Positions 7,641 to 14,460 of a stretch of 16,925 nucleotides of DNA are shown here, piece after piece; within the stretch, counting starts at the first letter, position 1, and the number at the start of each line of letters is the position of its first letter. Source of the stretch: Proteobacteria bacterium UBA3413 (GTDB lineage Bacteria; Pseudomonadota; Gammaproteobacteria; Magnimaribacterales; D2472); NCBI GenBank assembly GCA_002358345.1, contig DEOR01000017.1, forward strand, positions 4,816 to 21,740, read 5' to 3'. Under the pieces are notes generated by a model. That model made no database searches and had not been told where the DNA came from. It worked only from the letters and a program-made list of their open reading frames with translations. A program made the position numbers and the translations under genes.

Positions 7641-8060
7641 ATGATAATTTTACGTAACTTATTATACTCACTTATCTTGATATTCGGCGCGATGGATGCT
7701 CACAGCCAATTTAATGATAAAGATGTGATCTTAAAGGCCGAGGAAGCTTTTGCATTGAGTGGCTTTCACTCAGAAAATATTATCAAGGTAACATGGCAGA
7801 TTGCGCCTAATCATTATCTGTATAAAAATTCAATAAAGGTTTTTGTCAATAATAGCTTGATAGAGCATGAGTTTATTTCGTTATTAAATGAAGAAATAAT
7901 CGTGGATGAATTTTTTGGTAAGTCAGTAGTATTAAAAAATACTGTTGCCCTTCAAGCTATCTCCTCAAATGATAATTTAAGCAATTCTGTTATTAAAATT
8001 GCATATCAGGGTTGCGCAGAGGGCAAATATTGCTACCCTAAGCAACTTAAAACCATATAA
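7641..8060 (+). CDS. Stand-alone DsbD N-terminal (alpha) domain protein, periplasmic
   Basis: A 139-residue protein whose N-terminus (residues 1 to about 22, MIILRNLLYSLILIFGAMDAHSQ) is a signal peptide, followed by one immunoglobulin-like domain matching the DsbD alpha domain (Pfam 'DsbC/DsbD N-terminal' type). The family motif is at the C-terminus, YQGCAEGKYCYP (122-133), with C125 and C131 five residues apart exactly as C103/C109 of E. coli DsbD. In DsbD this domain passes electrons from the membrane domain to DsbC, DsbG or CcmG in the periplasm. Here the protein stops eight residues after the second cysteine: the membrane and C-terminal thioredoxin domains are absent and no remnant follows. 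I chose the ATG at 7641 because it gives a clean signal peptide; an in-frame TTG at 7605 would add twelve residues in front and overlap the -35. It lies 42 nt upstream of aroQ. Confidence 0.8.
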   Translation: MIILRNLLYSLILIFGAMDAHSQFNDKDVILKAEEAFALSGFHSENIIKVTWQIAPNHYLYKNSIKVFVNNSLIEHEFISLLNEEIIVDEFFGKSVVLKNTVALQAISSNDNLSNSVIKIAYQGCAEGKYCYPKQLKTI

Positions 8061-8102
8061 AATCGTTTATATTCTAAAAAAAACCCTATAAAATCTTAAA
8101 AA
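8056..8102 (+). promoter_or_regulatory. Possible aroQ promoter with a short direct repeat
   Basis: The nonamer TATAAAATC occurs at 8056-8064 (across the end of the DsbD-domain gene) and again at 8087-8095, 31 nt apart. The second copy supplies a -10-like TATAAA (8087-8092) ending 10 nt before the aroQ ATG; a TTTATA (8066-8071) 15 nt upstream is a poor -35. No Shine-Dalgarno precedes aroQ. The segment is otherwise A/T-only spacer with no terminator-like hairpin. Confidence 0.3.
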
Positions 8103-8540
8103 ATGAAAATACTAGTAATCCATGGACCAAATCTAAATCTACTTGGAAGTAGAGAGCCAGATGTTTATGGCTCAACCACGCTTAACGAAATTAACTCTGG
8201 GTTAGAAGCGAAGGCTCAGTCTAATAATATTGCATTAGAAACATTCCAAAGTAATGCCGAGCATGAGATCGTCTCAAAAATTCAAGAAGCAATGAATAAT
8301 ATTAATTATATTATTATCAATCCTGGTGCTTTGACCCATACCAGTATTGCTATCCGAGATGCATTATTGGGCGTGGGAATTTCTTTTTATGAAATTCATA
8401 TTTCTAATATTTTCTCACGAGAAGAGTTTAGGCAAAAATCATATTTCTCAGATATTGCCAGTGGTGTCATTTGCGGTTTAGGGACTCACGGCTATGAATT
8501 GGCAATGGATCATATTATTAATAATACAAAGAAGGGTTAA
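8103..8540 (+). CDS. aroQ: 3-dehydroquinate dehydratase, type II
   Basis: AroQ dehydrates 3-dehydroquinate to 3-dehydroshikimate in the shikimate pathway. The 145-residue length is typical of the dodecameric type II enzyme. Key segments are HGPNLNLLGSREPDVYG (7-23) with the catalytic tyrosine Y22 and lid arginine R17, QSNAEHEIV (49-57), NPGALTHTS (73-81) binding substrate, and the catalytic histidine H99 in EIHISN, followed by REEFR with R110 and the conserved SYFSDIASGVICGLG. Sequence character resembles Pseudomonas AroQ. It opens a tight plus-strand cluster: accB starts two bases after its stop, and the last codons of aroQ contain the accB Shine-Dalgarno. aroQ-accB-accC is a widespread proteobacterial gene order. 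The start is supported by the family N-terminus; there is no Shine-Dalgarno, only a -10-like box 10 nt upstream. Confidence 0.97.
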   Translation: MKILVIHGPNLNLLGSREPDVYGSTTLNEINSGLEAKAQSNNIALETFQSNAEHEIVSKIQEAMNNINYIIINPGALTHTSIAIRDALLGVGISFYEIHISNIFSREEFRQKSYFSDIASGVICGLGTHGYELAMDHIINNTKKG

Positions 8541-8542
8541 CA

Positions 8543-8983
8543 ATGGATATAAGAAAAATAAAAAAATTAATTGAGATGCTTCAAGAATCTGACCTTATGG
8601 AAATAGAGGTTAAAGAGGGAGAGGAATCTGTTCGAATTATGAGAGGCGGCCAATCGTTGAGCGGAGCAAATCAAACACTTGTCTCTTCCGGCTCCAATCA
8701 TACATCTCTCGACTCTACTCCTGCACCATTGGAAGTGCCTGAAGAATCAGGCTCATCAATTAAATCTCCAATAGTTGGAACCTTTTATAGAAAACCAGCT
8801 CCAGACAAGCCACCCTTTGTGGAAATTGGAGACCGTGTAGAAGCTGGTGATGTTGTATGTATCGTTGAGGCAATGAAAATGATGAATGAGATTAAATCAG
8901 AGTTCACTGGGACCGTTACTGCAATCAAAGTAGAAGATGGTGAGCCAGTAGAATTTGATCAGCAGCTAATCATAGTAGAGTAA
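8543..8983 (+). CDS. accB: Biotin carboxyl carrier protein of acetyl-CoA carboxylase
   Basis: AccB carries the biotin that shuttles CO2 from biotin carboxylase to the carboxyltransferase in the first committed step of fatty-acid synthesis. The 146 residues divide into an N-terminal helical/beta region (1-36) that contacts AccC, a flexible serine/threonine/proline linker (about 37-72), and the biotinyl domain (73-146). Biotin is attached to K112 in VEAMKMMNEI. The 'thumb' loop characteristic of bacterial BCCP is present (FYRKPAPDKPPF, 81-92). The Shine-Dalgarno GAAGG (8531-8535) sits seven bases before ATG, inside the end of aroQ, one of the best in the window. Its stop overlaps the accC start by one base (TAATG), so carrier and carboxylase are translationally coupled, which suits their stoichiometric partnership. 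Confidence 0.97.
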   Translation: MDIRKIKKLIEMLQESDLMEIEVKEGEESVRIMRGGQSLSGANQTLVSSGSNHTSLDSTPAPLEVPEESGSSIKSPIVGTFYRKPAPDKPPFVEIGDRVEAGDVVCIVEAMKMMNEIKSEFTGTVTAIKVEDGEPVEFDQQLIIVE

Positions 8984-10326
8984 TGACTCACAAAATTCTA
9001 ATAGCCAATCGAGGAGAAATTGCTTTGCGCGCCTTAAGAGCGTGCAAAGAATTAGATCTCAAAACTGTCGCAATATATTCAACTGGCGATAAAGAGCTTA
9101 AACATCTTCGCTTGGCTGATGAGACAGTTTGTGTCGGGCCCGCTAGCCCCCTAAAAAGTTATCTGAATATTCCAGCAATTCTTTCTGCTGCTGAGGTTAC
9201 TGGAGCAGATGCTATCTATCCTGGTTATGGATTCCTCGCAGAGGATGCGGACTTTGCTGAAAAATGTCGAGCCAGTGGCTTTGTATTCATCGGACCTTCT
9301 CCATCTGTGATTAGGCAAATGGGAGACAAAATTACTGCTAAAGATCTAGCAGAGCAGTCAGGCATCCCTACTGTACCAGGTTATCGTGGGGTCCTGCCAT
9401 CAGATGAAATAGCCCTGAAGAAAATTGCTAATGATGTTGGTTATCCCTTGATGATTAAAGCTTCAGCAGGGGGAGGAGGAAGAGGTATGCGAGTAGTACA
9501 CCAGGAAACTGATCTAGTTTCATCTATTAACTTAACCCAACAAGAAGCTAAAAATGCTTTCGGCAATGATACCTTGTACCTAGAAAAATTTATTCAAAAC
9601 CCTCGTCACATAGAAATTCAAATTGTTGCAGATGGCAAAGGACATGCTATTCACCTTGGAACAAGAGATTGCAGCATGCAGCGCAGACATCAAAAAGTAA
9701 TTGAAGAAGCTCCTGCACAAGATGTTAATCCTGAGGCGCTAAAGAAAACTTTGAATGCTTGCTTGCAGTTATGTAAAAGCATTTATTATTCAGGGGTTGG
9801 CACCATTGAATTTCTTTATGAGAATAATCAATTCTATTTTATTGAAATGAATACCCGAATTCAGGTAGAGCATCCAGTCTCTGAAATGATTACCGGATTT
9901 GATTTAGTCAAAGCTCAGTTTAAAATAGCTTTAGATATGGGTATAACTCTTAATCAGGATGAGATCCTTTTTAGAGGTCACGCCATGGAATGTAGAATTA
10001 ATGCAGAAGATCCTGAAACATTTGTTCCCTCTCCCGGCCTCATTAGTAAAATGCATCCTCCTGGAGGCTTTGGGGTGAGATTTGATTCACATATCTACTC
10101 TGGCTATCTCGTCCCTCCTCACTATGATTCCTTGTTAGCTAAAATTATTACTACTGCAAATACTAGGGAGTCTTGTATCAAAAGAATGATTAGCGCTTTA
10201 GATGAATTTTTTGTGGATGGCATAAAAACAAATCACTCCTTACATCAAAGATTGATGAAAGATCAAACTTTTTGCGATAACAAGCATGACATTAACTATT
10301 TAGAAGAGGTTTTCCTAGCATCGTGA
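8983..10326 (+). CDS. accC: Biotin carboxylase subunit of acetyl-CoA carboxylase
   Basis: AccC carboxylates the biotin on AccB using bicarbonate and ATP. The 447-residue product is nearly co-linear with E. coli AccC (449). An ATP-grasp enzyme: N-terminal domain with ILIANRGEIA (5-14), ATP-binding K116 and K159, glycine-rich loop GGGGRG (163-168), H209, bicarbonate-site C230 and K238 (in RDCSMQRRHQKVIEE), metal ligands E276 and E288, and R292 in MNTRIQVEHPVSE. No key residue is missing. The carboxyltransferase subunits accA and accD are not in the window. The start overlaps the accB stop (TAATG) and the stop overlaps the leuS start (GTGA, 10323-10326). In many betaproteobacteria and some gammaproteobacteria prmA or another gene follows accC; here leuS follows directly. 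Confidence 0.97.
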   Translation: MTHKILIANRGEIALRALRACKELDLKTVAIYSTGDKELKHLRLADETVCVGPASPLKSYLNIPAILSAAEVTGADAIYPGYGFLAEDADFAEKCRASGFVFIGPSPSVIRQMGDKITAKDLAEQSGIPTVPGYRGVLPSDEIALKKIANDVGYPLMIKASAGGGGRGMRVVHQETDLVSSINLTQQEAKNAFGNDTLYLEKFIQNPRHIEIQIVADGKGHAIHLGTRDCSMQRRHQKVIEEAPAQDVNPEALKKTLNACLQLCKSIYYSGVGTIEFLYENNQFYFIEMNTRIQVEHPVSEMITGFDLVKAQFKIALDMGITLNQDEILFRGHAMECRINAEDPETFVPSPGLISKMHPPGGFGVRFDSHIYSGYLVPPHYDSLLAKIITTANTRESCIKRMISALDEFFVDGIKTNHSLHQRLMKDQTFCDNKHDINYLEEVFLAS

Positions 10327-12884
10327 GCACCCAAGAATACGTCCCGGCTGAAATTGAAGCTGAGATACAGAAAGCTTGGAGGGAAACTCGCGCTTATGAG
10401 GCAAAAATATCCAGCACCCAAGAAAAATTTTACTGCCTTTCGATGTTTCCTTATCCTTCTGGAAAATTACATATGGGGCATGTCAGAAACTACACCATAG
10501 GTGATGTCATTTCTCGATTTAAAAGAATGCAAGGTTTTAATGTGCTGCAGCCTATGGGGTGGGATGCTTTTGGACTGCCTGCAGAAAATGCGGCCATAGA
10601 AAATAATGTCTCCCCCAAAAAATGGACCAATGAAAATATAGCCAGCATGAAAGTGCAGCTGGATGCGTTGGGCCTCAGTTATGACTGGAGTAGAGAAATA
10701 AATACCTCCTCACCAGATTACTTCCACTGGGAGCAATGGTTTTTTATTCAACTTCTAGAGGCTGGGCTAGTTGAGAGGAAGGAAGCAGAAGTGAATTGGG
10801 ATCCTGTAGATCAAACAGTTCTTGCAAATGAACAGGTGATTGATGGCAAGGGATGGCGTTCAGGGGCTTTGATCGAGCGCAAAAAAATTAACCAGTACTT
10901 TCTAAAAATTACTCAATATGCCGAAGAACTGCTTGAGGGCCTAGAATCACTAGATGATTGGCCCAGTCAAGTAAAGTTGATGCAAAAAAATTGGATTGGT
11001 AAATCTCGTGGATTAAGCTTTCATTTTTCTATTAAGGATATGAATGAAACCTTAGAAGTTTTTTCCACAAGGCCAGATACACTTTTTGGGGCAACATATT
11101 GCGCTATTGCATCAGACCATCCTCTTGCAATAAATTTACTGGGTATTAACCCTGAAATTCAGTCATTTATTTCAGCGAATCAAAGTGCCAAAAAAACTGA
11201 AGCTGCGCTTGCCAAACAAGAAAAAATTGGAATTGACACAGGGCTTAGAGCGATTCACCCTCTCACCAACGAAGAACTTCCAATTTGGATTGCTAACTTT
11301 GTTTTAATGGAATATGGCACTGGCGCTGTTATGTGTGTACCTGGCCACGATCAAAGAGATTATGAATTTGCTAAAAAATACCAACTGCCAATTGTTCAAG
11401 TGGTGCAGGTAAAATCTGATCTCACTATTGCTGATCAAGCTGTCGAGGAAAAAGGTATTTTGATCAATTCAATGCAATACAATGGATTGACCTCTGAAGC
11501 TGCATTTGAAAAAATTTCTGCTGATCTGCCGGATTCTTGTAATGCAAGGATTCAGACAAATTATCGACTGAGGGATTGGGGAATTTCTAGACAACGATAT
11601 TGGGGGTGCCCTATCCCCATGATTCACTGCGCGGATTGTGGAAATATTGCGGTTCCAATTGAAGACTTGCCTATAGAACTGCCGGAAATTAATGAAATTA
11701 CCTCCAAAGGTCTGAGCTTGAGTGGCTTTAAGGACTGGCAAAAAACCACTTGCCCAAGATGCTCTAAATCTGCGCTGAGAGAGACAGATACCTTTGATAC
11801 CTTCTTTGAAAGCTCCTGGTACGCTGCACGGTTTGCATCTCAACCAACAAATAGCATGCTTAACTCTGAAGCAGATTACTGGCTTCCTGTTGATCATTAT
11901 ATTGGCGGAATCGAGCATGCAATCTTACATTTACTCTATGCAAGATTCTTTAATTTATTGCTAAGGGATCAAAAGCTAATCAAGTCATCAGAACCTTTCA
12001 AAAAGCTTCTCACACAAGGCATGGTACTGGCTGATGCTTACTACGCCTTAGATGAAAAATCGAACCCCGAATGGGTCAACAAGAGTCTTGTAACAGAGGT
12101 AGGTGATAAGTTCTCTCTTGCTGATGGCAGAGATGTCATGAAAGATGGTATGTCTAAAATGAGCAAATCTAAGCTGAATGGGGTTGATCCTAACGCCATG
12201 ATTGATAGATATGGAGCTGATACGGTCCGGCTATATATGATGTTTACCTCTCCACCAGAACAGTCGCTGGAATGGTCTGATACTGCGATTGAAGGATCCT
12301 CCCGGTTCTTAAAAAAATTATGGCACCTTGCTGTCGGGCGATCCATGTTCATAGAAGATGAGCCATCTCATTTTACAGACGACGAGTTAGCTTTGAGGCA
12401 AAAGAGTCATAAGACATTACACAAAGTTACTGATGACTTTGAACGCAGGCAATCATTTAATACGGCTATTGCCGGAGTCATGGAGTTGCTTAATGCAATC
12501 CCTGAAACCTTCAAGCTTGAAACTGCAACGCAAGGCCAGCAATATTGCCTGGATGAGGCAATTAGGTTTGCCCTTAAAATGCTATCGCCTATTACGCCTC
12601 ATATTACTCTGCATATTTGGCAACAGCTTTCAGGCTCAGATGGCAGAGACTTTGAGCTAAGCTGGCCGGCAGTAAAAGAAGAATTTTTAAAAGTAGAAAA
12701 CTTTCAATTAATTATTCAGGTCAATGGCAAGGTTAGGGGGAAAGAAAATATTTCCATTAATTTAAGTGATGCGTCTATCGAAGAAATAGCTACAAACAAT
12801 GAGAATGTTAAAAAAATACTGGCAAACGCATCAATAAAAAAGGTAATCTACATCAAAGAAAAATTAATTAACTTTGTAATATAA
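10323..12884 (+). CDS. leuS: Leucyl-tRNA synthetase
   Basis: LeuS charges tRNA-Leu with leucine. The 853-residue class I enzyme has the HIGH-type motif HMGH (50-53, in YPSGKLHMGHVRNYTIGD), the signature KMSKS (612-616), and a CP1 editing domain with the threonine-rich TRPDTLFG that hydrolyses mischarged tRNA. A CxxC pair in IHCADCG and another in TTCPRCS bracket the zinc-ribbon insertion, as in Pseudomonas and Thermus LeuRS and unlike E. coli, which lacks these cysteines. The anticodon-binding domain and the C-terminal domain (VNGKVRGK) are complete. The start is GTG at 10323, embedded in the accC stop as GTGA; this places the family N-terminus (EYVPAEIE) correctly, and no in-frame ATG precedes it. 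A purine-rich AGAAGAGG lies a little far upstream. The next gene begins on the base after the stop. Confidence 0.97.
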   Translation: MSTQEYVPAEIEAEIQKAWRETRAYEAKISSTQEKFYCLSMFPYPSGKLHMGHVRNYTIGDVISRFKRMQGFNVLQPMGWDAFGLPAENAAIENNVSPKKWTNENIASMKVQLDALGLSYDWSREINTSSPDYFHWEQWFFIQLLEAGLVERKEAEVNWDPVDQTVLANEQVIDGKGWRSGALIERKKINQYFLKITQYAEELLEGLESLDDWPSQVKLMQKNWIGKSRGLSFHFSIKDMNETLEVFSTRPDTLFGATYCAIASDHPLAINLLGINPEIQSFISANQSAKKTEAALAKQEKIGIDTGLRAIHPLTNEELPIWIANFVLMEYGTGAVMCVPGHDQRDYEFAKKYQLPIVQVVQVKSDLTIADQAVEEKGILINSMQYNGLTSEAAFEKISADLPDSCNARIQTNYRLRDWGISRQRYWGCPIPMIHCADCGNIAVPIEDLPIELPEINEITSKGLSLSGFKDWQKTTCPRCSKSALRETDTFDTFFESSWYAARFASQPTNSMLNSEADYWLPVDHYIGGIEHAILHLLYARFFNLLLRDQKLIKSSEPFKKLLTQGMVLADAYYALDEKSNPEWVNKSLVTEVGDKFSLADGRDVMKDGMSKMSKSKLNGVDPNAMIDRYGADTVRLYMMFTSPPEQSLEWSDTAIEGSSRFLKKLWHLAVGRSMFIEDEPSHFTDDELALRQKSHKTLHKVTDDFERRQSFNTAIAGVMELLNAIPETFKLETATQGQQYCLDEAIRFALKMLSPITPHITLHIWQQLSGSDGRDFELSWPAVKEEFLKVENFQLIIQVNGKVRGKENISINLSDASIEEIATNNENVKKILANASIKKVIYIKEKLINFVI

Positions 12885-14009
12885 ATGAGCTACATAACAA
12901 CCTTTGATGACTACCCAATCCACCAAGCTATTGCACCAATAGCAATTCCCAGCACAACTGATAGAAATTTTTATGACAGGTATTGGTTTAATGGATTGGA
13001 TCCCAACAGTGGATACATCTTTGAAATTGGAATAGGCATTTACCCTAATAGACATATTATGGATGCACATTTCAGCATGTCCTATAATGGCAAACAGTTT
13101 TCTTATCATGCAAGTCAAAGATTAAATCCCAATAGAACGCCAATTAAAATAGGTCCTATGACCTTAAACATAGATGAGCCAATGAAAGAGCTAACCTTCT
13201 CGCTCACAGACCCAGAAAATAAATTAAATTGCAGCCTTAAGTTTTCTGCAACCTCCGTTGCACATCAAGAACCAAGATCAACAATGTTAGAAGGCGCCAG
13301 AACAATTATGGATACTATTCGCTTTACTCAAATGGGGAAGTGGTCGGGGGTAATTAAAACAGAATTAGGAAAAATTACTCCAGAAGAGATATATGGAACT
13401 CGTGATAGATCATGGGGAGTCAGACCAATTGGTGAGCCTGAAGCGGGTGCCCCAGGGATGCTCACGAGCGAGCCAGGAGTTTATTGGTGCTGGGCTCCAA
13501 TACATTTTAAAAACTTTTGTACTCACTTTGGTACCTTTGAAGATCGAGATGGGAAATCAACACAGCTTTCGGGAGATATCCTCCCCCTCTATCAGCATCA
13601 TTCTGAGATGCCTGAGCAAGGAACTGCAAAGTCGCTCTCTGCTCTAAGCCACTCTATTGAATGGAATACGGGAACCCGTTGGGCGAAAGGAGCCAAAATA
13701 AATGGTGTAACAGAAGACGGTCAAGACTTTAAACTGGAGCTTGAAACCATGGGTCCAAAATTTTACTGCAAAGGCATTGGATACCAACATGATGAATGGA
13801 AACATGGGGTCTGGAAGGGTGAAGCTGAAACAGGCTATGAGGTTTGGGATTTAGACCAAATCAATGCAGGTGATTACACATTCTTTCACACCCATCAAAT
13901 TGTTAAAGCCACCCTTGGCGATGAAACAGGGTTCGGCACTCTTGAAAACCTTGTAATTGGAAGACACTCTCCGTCAGGCTTTGATGATTTCTTTGATGGC
14001 GCTAAATAA
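12885..14009 (+). CDS. DUF7064/DUF7065-type protein (AttH/CrtC-like beta-rich fold), function unknown
   Basis: A 374-residue soluble protein with no signal peptide or membrane segment. I recognise it from motif character as the family of two tandem lipocalin-like halves related to the AttH/CrtC (hydroxyneurosporene synthase) superfamily. In the N-terminal half the pattern IGIGIYPNRHIMDAHFS (48-64) and a conserved IGPMTLNIDEP (89-99) match the family; between the halves comes RFTQMGKWSG (146-155), and then the hallmark GTRDRSWGVRP (171-181) at the start of the C-terminal half. Relatives are common in actinobacteria, sphingomonads and marine gammaproteobacteria, often near lipid or steroid genes, but the reaction is unknown to me; a carotenoid-hydratase function should not be assumed. 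It starts immediately after the leuS stop, without a Shine-Dalgarno, and overlaps lptE by 14 nt, so it is embedded in the leuS-lptE-holA cluster. Base usage looks like its neighbours. Confidence 0.75.
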   Translation: MSYITTFDDYPIHQAIAPIAIPSTTDRNFYDRYWFNGLDPNSGYIFEIGIGIYPNRHIMDAHFSMSYNGKQFSYHASQRLNPNRTPIKIGPMTLNIDEPMKELTFSLTDPENKLNCSLKFSATSVAHQEPRSTMLEGARTIMDTIRFTQMGKWSGVIKTELGKITPEEIYGTRDRSWGVRPIGEPEAGAPGMLTSEPGVYWCWAPIHFKNFCTHFGTFEDRDGKSTQLSGDILPLYQHHSEMPEQGTAKSLSALSHSIEWNTGTRWAKGAKINGVTEDGQDFKLELETMGPKFYCKGIGYQHDEWKHGVWKGEAETGYEVWDLDQINAGDYTFFHTHQIVKATLGDETGFGTLENLVIGRHSPSGFDDFFDGAK

Positions 14010-14460
14010 AAAAATTTACTTTGCCGGAATTATTCTAGTTAGTCTCTTGGCTGCTGGATGCCAGCACAAATTTCTCAATAGCGCGGTGATTTCAGTTAGC
14101 GCTCTGGAGTTTAGTGAGCAAATTCCCAAGTCATTCCAGGTTAAATCCCAGAAATACTTCTCTGTTGATTCTAAAAAGGATGGGCCTATCTTTTCCATCA
14201 CTAAATTAACCTTTAAGAAGAAAAATTTCTTTGGCGGTCCTTCGGCGAGATCTCAAGAAATTGAAGTCTTAGGAGAGCTTCAATATAGCACTAGAACTGT
14301 TTTGGAGCACAGAGCACAATCGGTATCAGCATCAGCGCAATTACCCTCCAATGAAGCAAGCCCGCAAGGTGAAATGGTGGCCCTCACCCAACTGAAAGGC
14401 GAGCTAGAATTTCTTTTGCTAGAGACTCTAATAATGGAGTATCAGTTAGTTGAGAATTAA
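13996..14460 (+). CDS. lptE: LPS-assembly lipoprotein LptE (divergent, short)
   Basis: LptE is the outer-membrane lipoprotein that plugs and helps fold the LptD beta-barrel in lipopolysaccharide export. The 154-residue product begins with a lipoprotein signal peptide: basic NKK, hydrophobic IYFAGIILVSLLAA, lipobox LAAGC with lipidated C22. The mature part has alternating beta-strand character (SQEIEVLGELQYSTRTV) and a short helix at the C-terminus, compatible with LptE, but no strongly diagnostic motif; E. coli LptE is longer (193). The call therefore leans on position: leuS upstream (with one inserted gene) and holA downstream, the classic leuS-lptE-holA order. The start ATG at 13996 gives the best signal peptide and overlaps the previous gene by 14 nt; ATG at 13984 is an in-frame alternative four codons longer. 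Its end overlaps holA by 11 nt. Confidence 0.72.
   Translation: MALNKKIYFAGIILVSLLAAGCQHKFLNSAVISVSALEFSEQIPKSFQVKSQKYFSVDSKKDGPIFSITKLTFKKKNFFGGPSARSQEIEVLGELQYSTRTVLEHRAQSVSASAQLPSNEASPQGEMVALTQLKGELEFLLLETLIMEYQLVEN

Noticed and set aside
11469..11918. 149-codon open frame antisense to leuS
   Set aside because: It lies wholly within the conserved synthetase coding region, has no recognisable motif or ribosome-binding site, and reads as low-complexity shadow sequence.
12041..12352. 103-codon open frame antisense to leuS across the KMSKS region
   Set aside because: The opposite strand is under strong conservation for a catalytic motif; nothing supports expression of the antisense frame.
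13957..13995. TTG at 13957 as lptE start
   Set aside because: It would add thirteen polar residues ahead of the lipoprotein signal peptide and deepen the overlap with the upstream gene; ATG at 13996 fits a standard lipoprotein.
12885..14009. Carotenoid 1,2-hydratase (CrtC) as the function of the DUF7064/7065-type protein
   Set aside because: Only distant fold-level resemblance is apparent, and no carotenoid gene is nearby; the neighbours are translation, envelope and replication genes.
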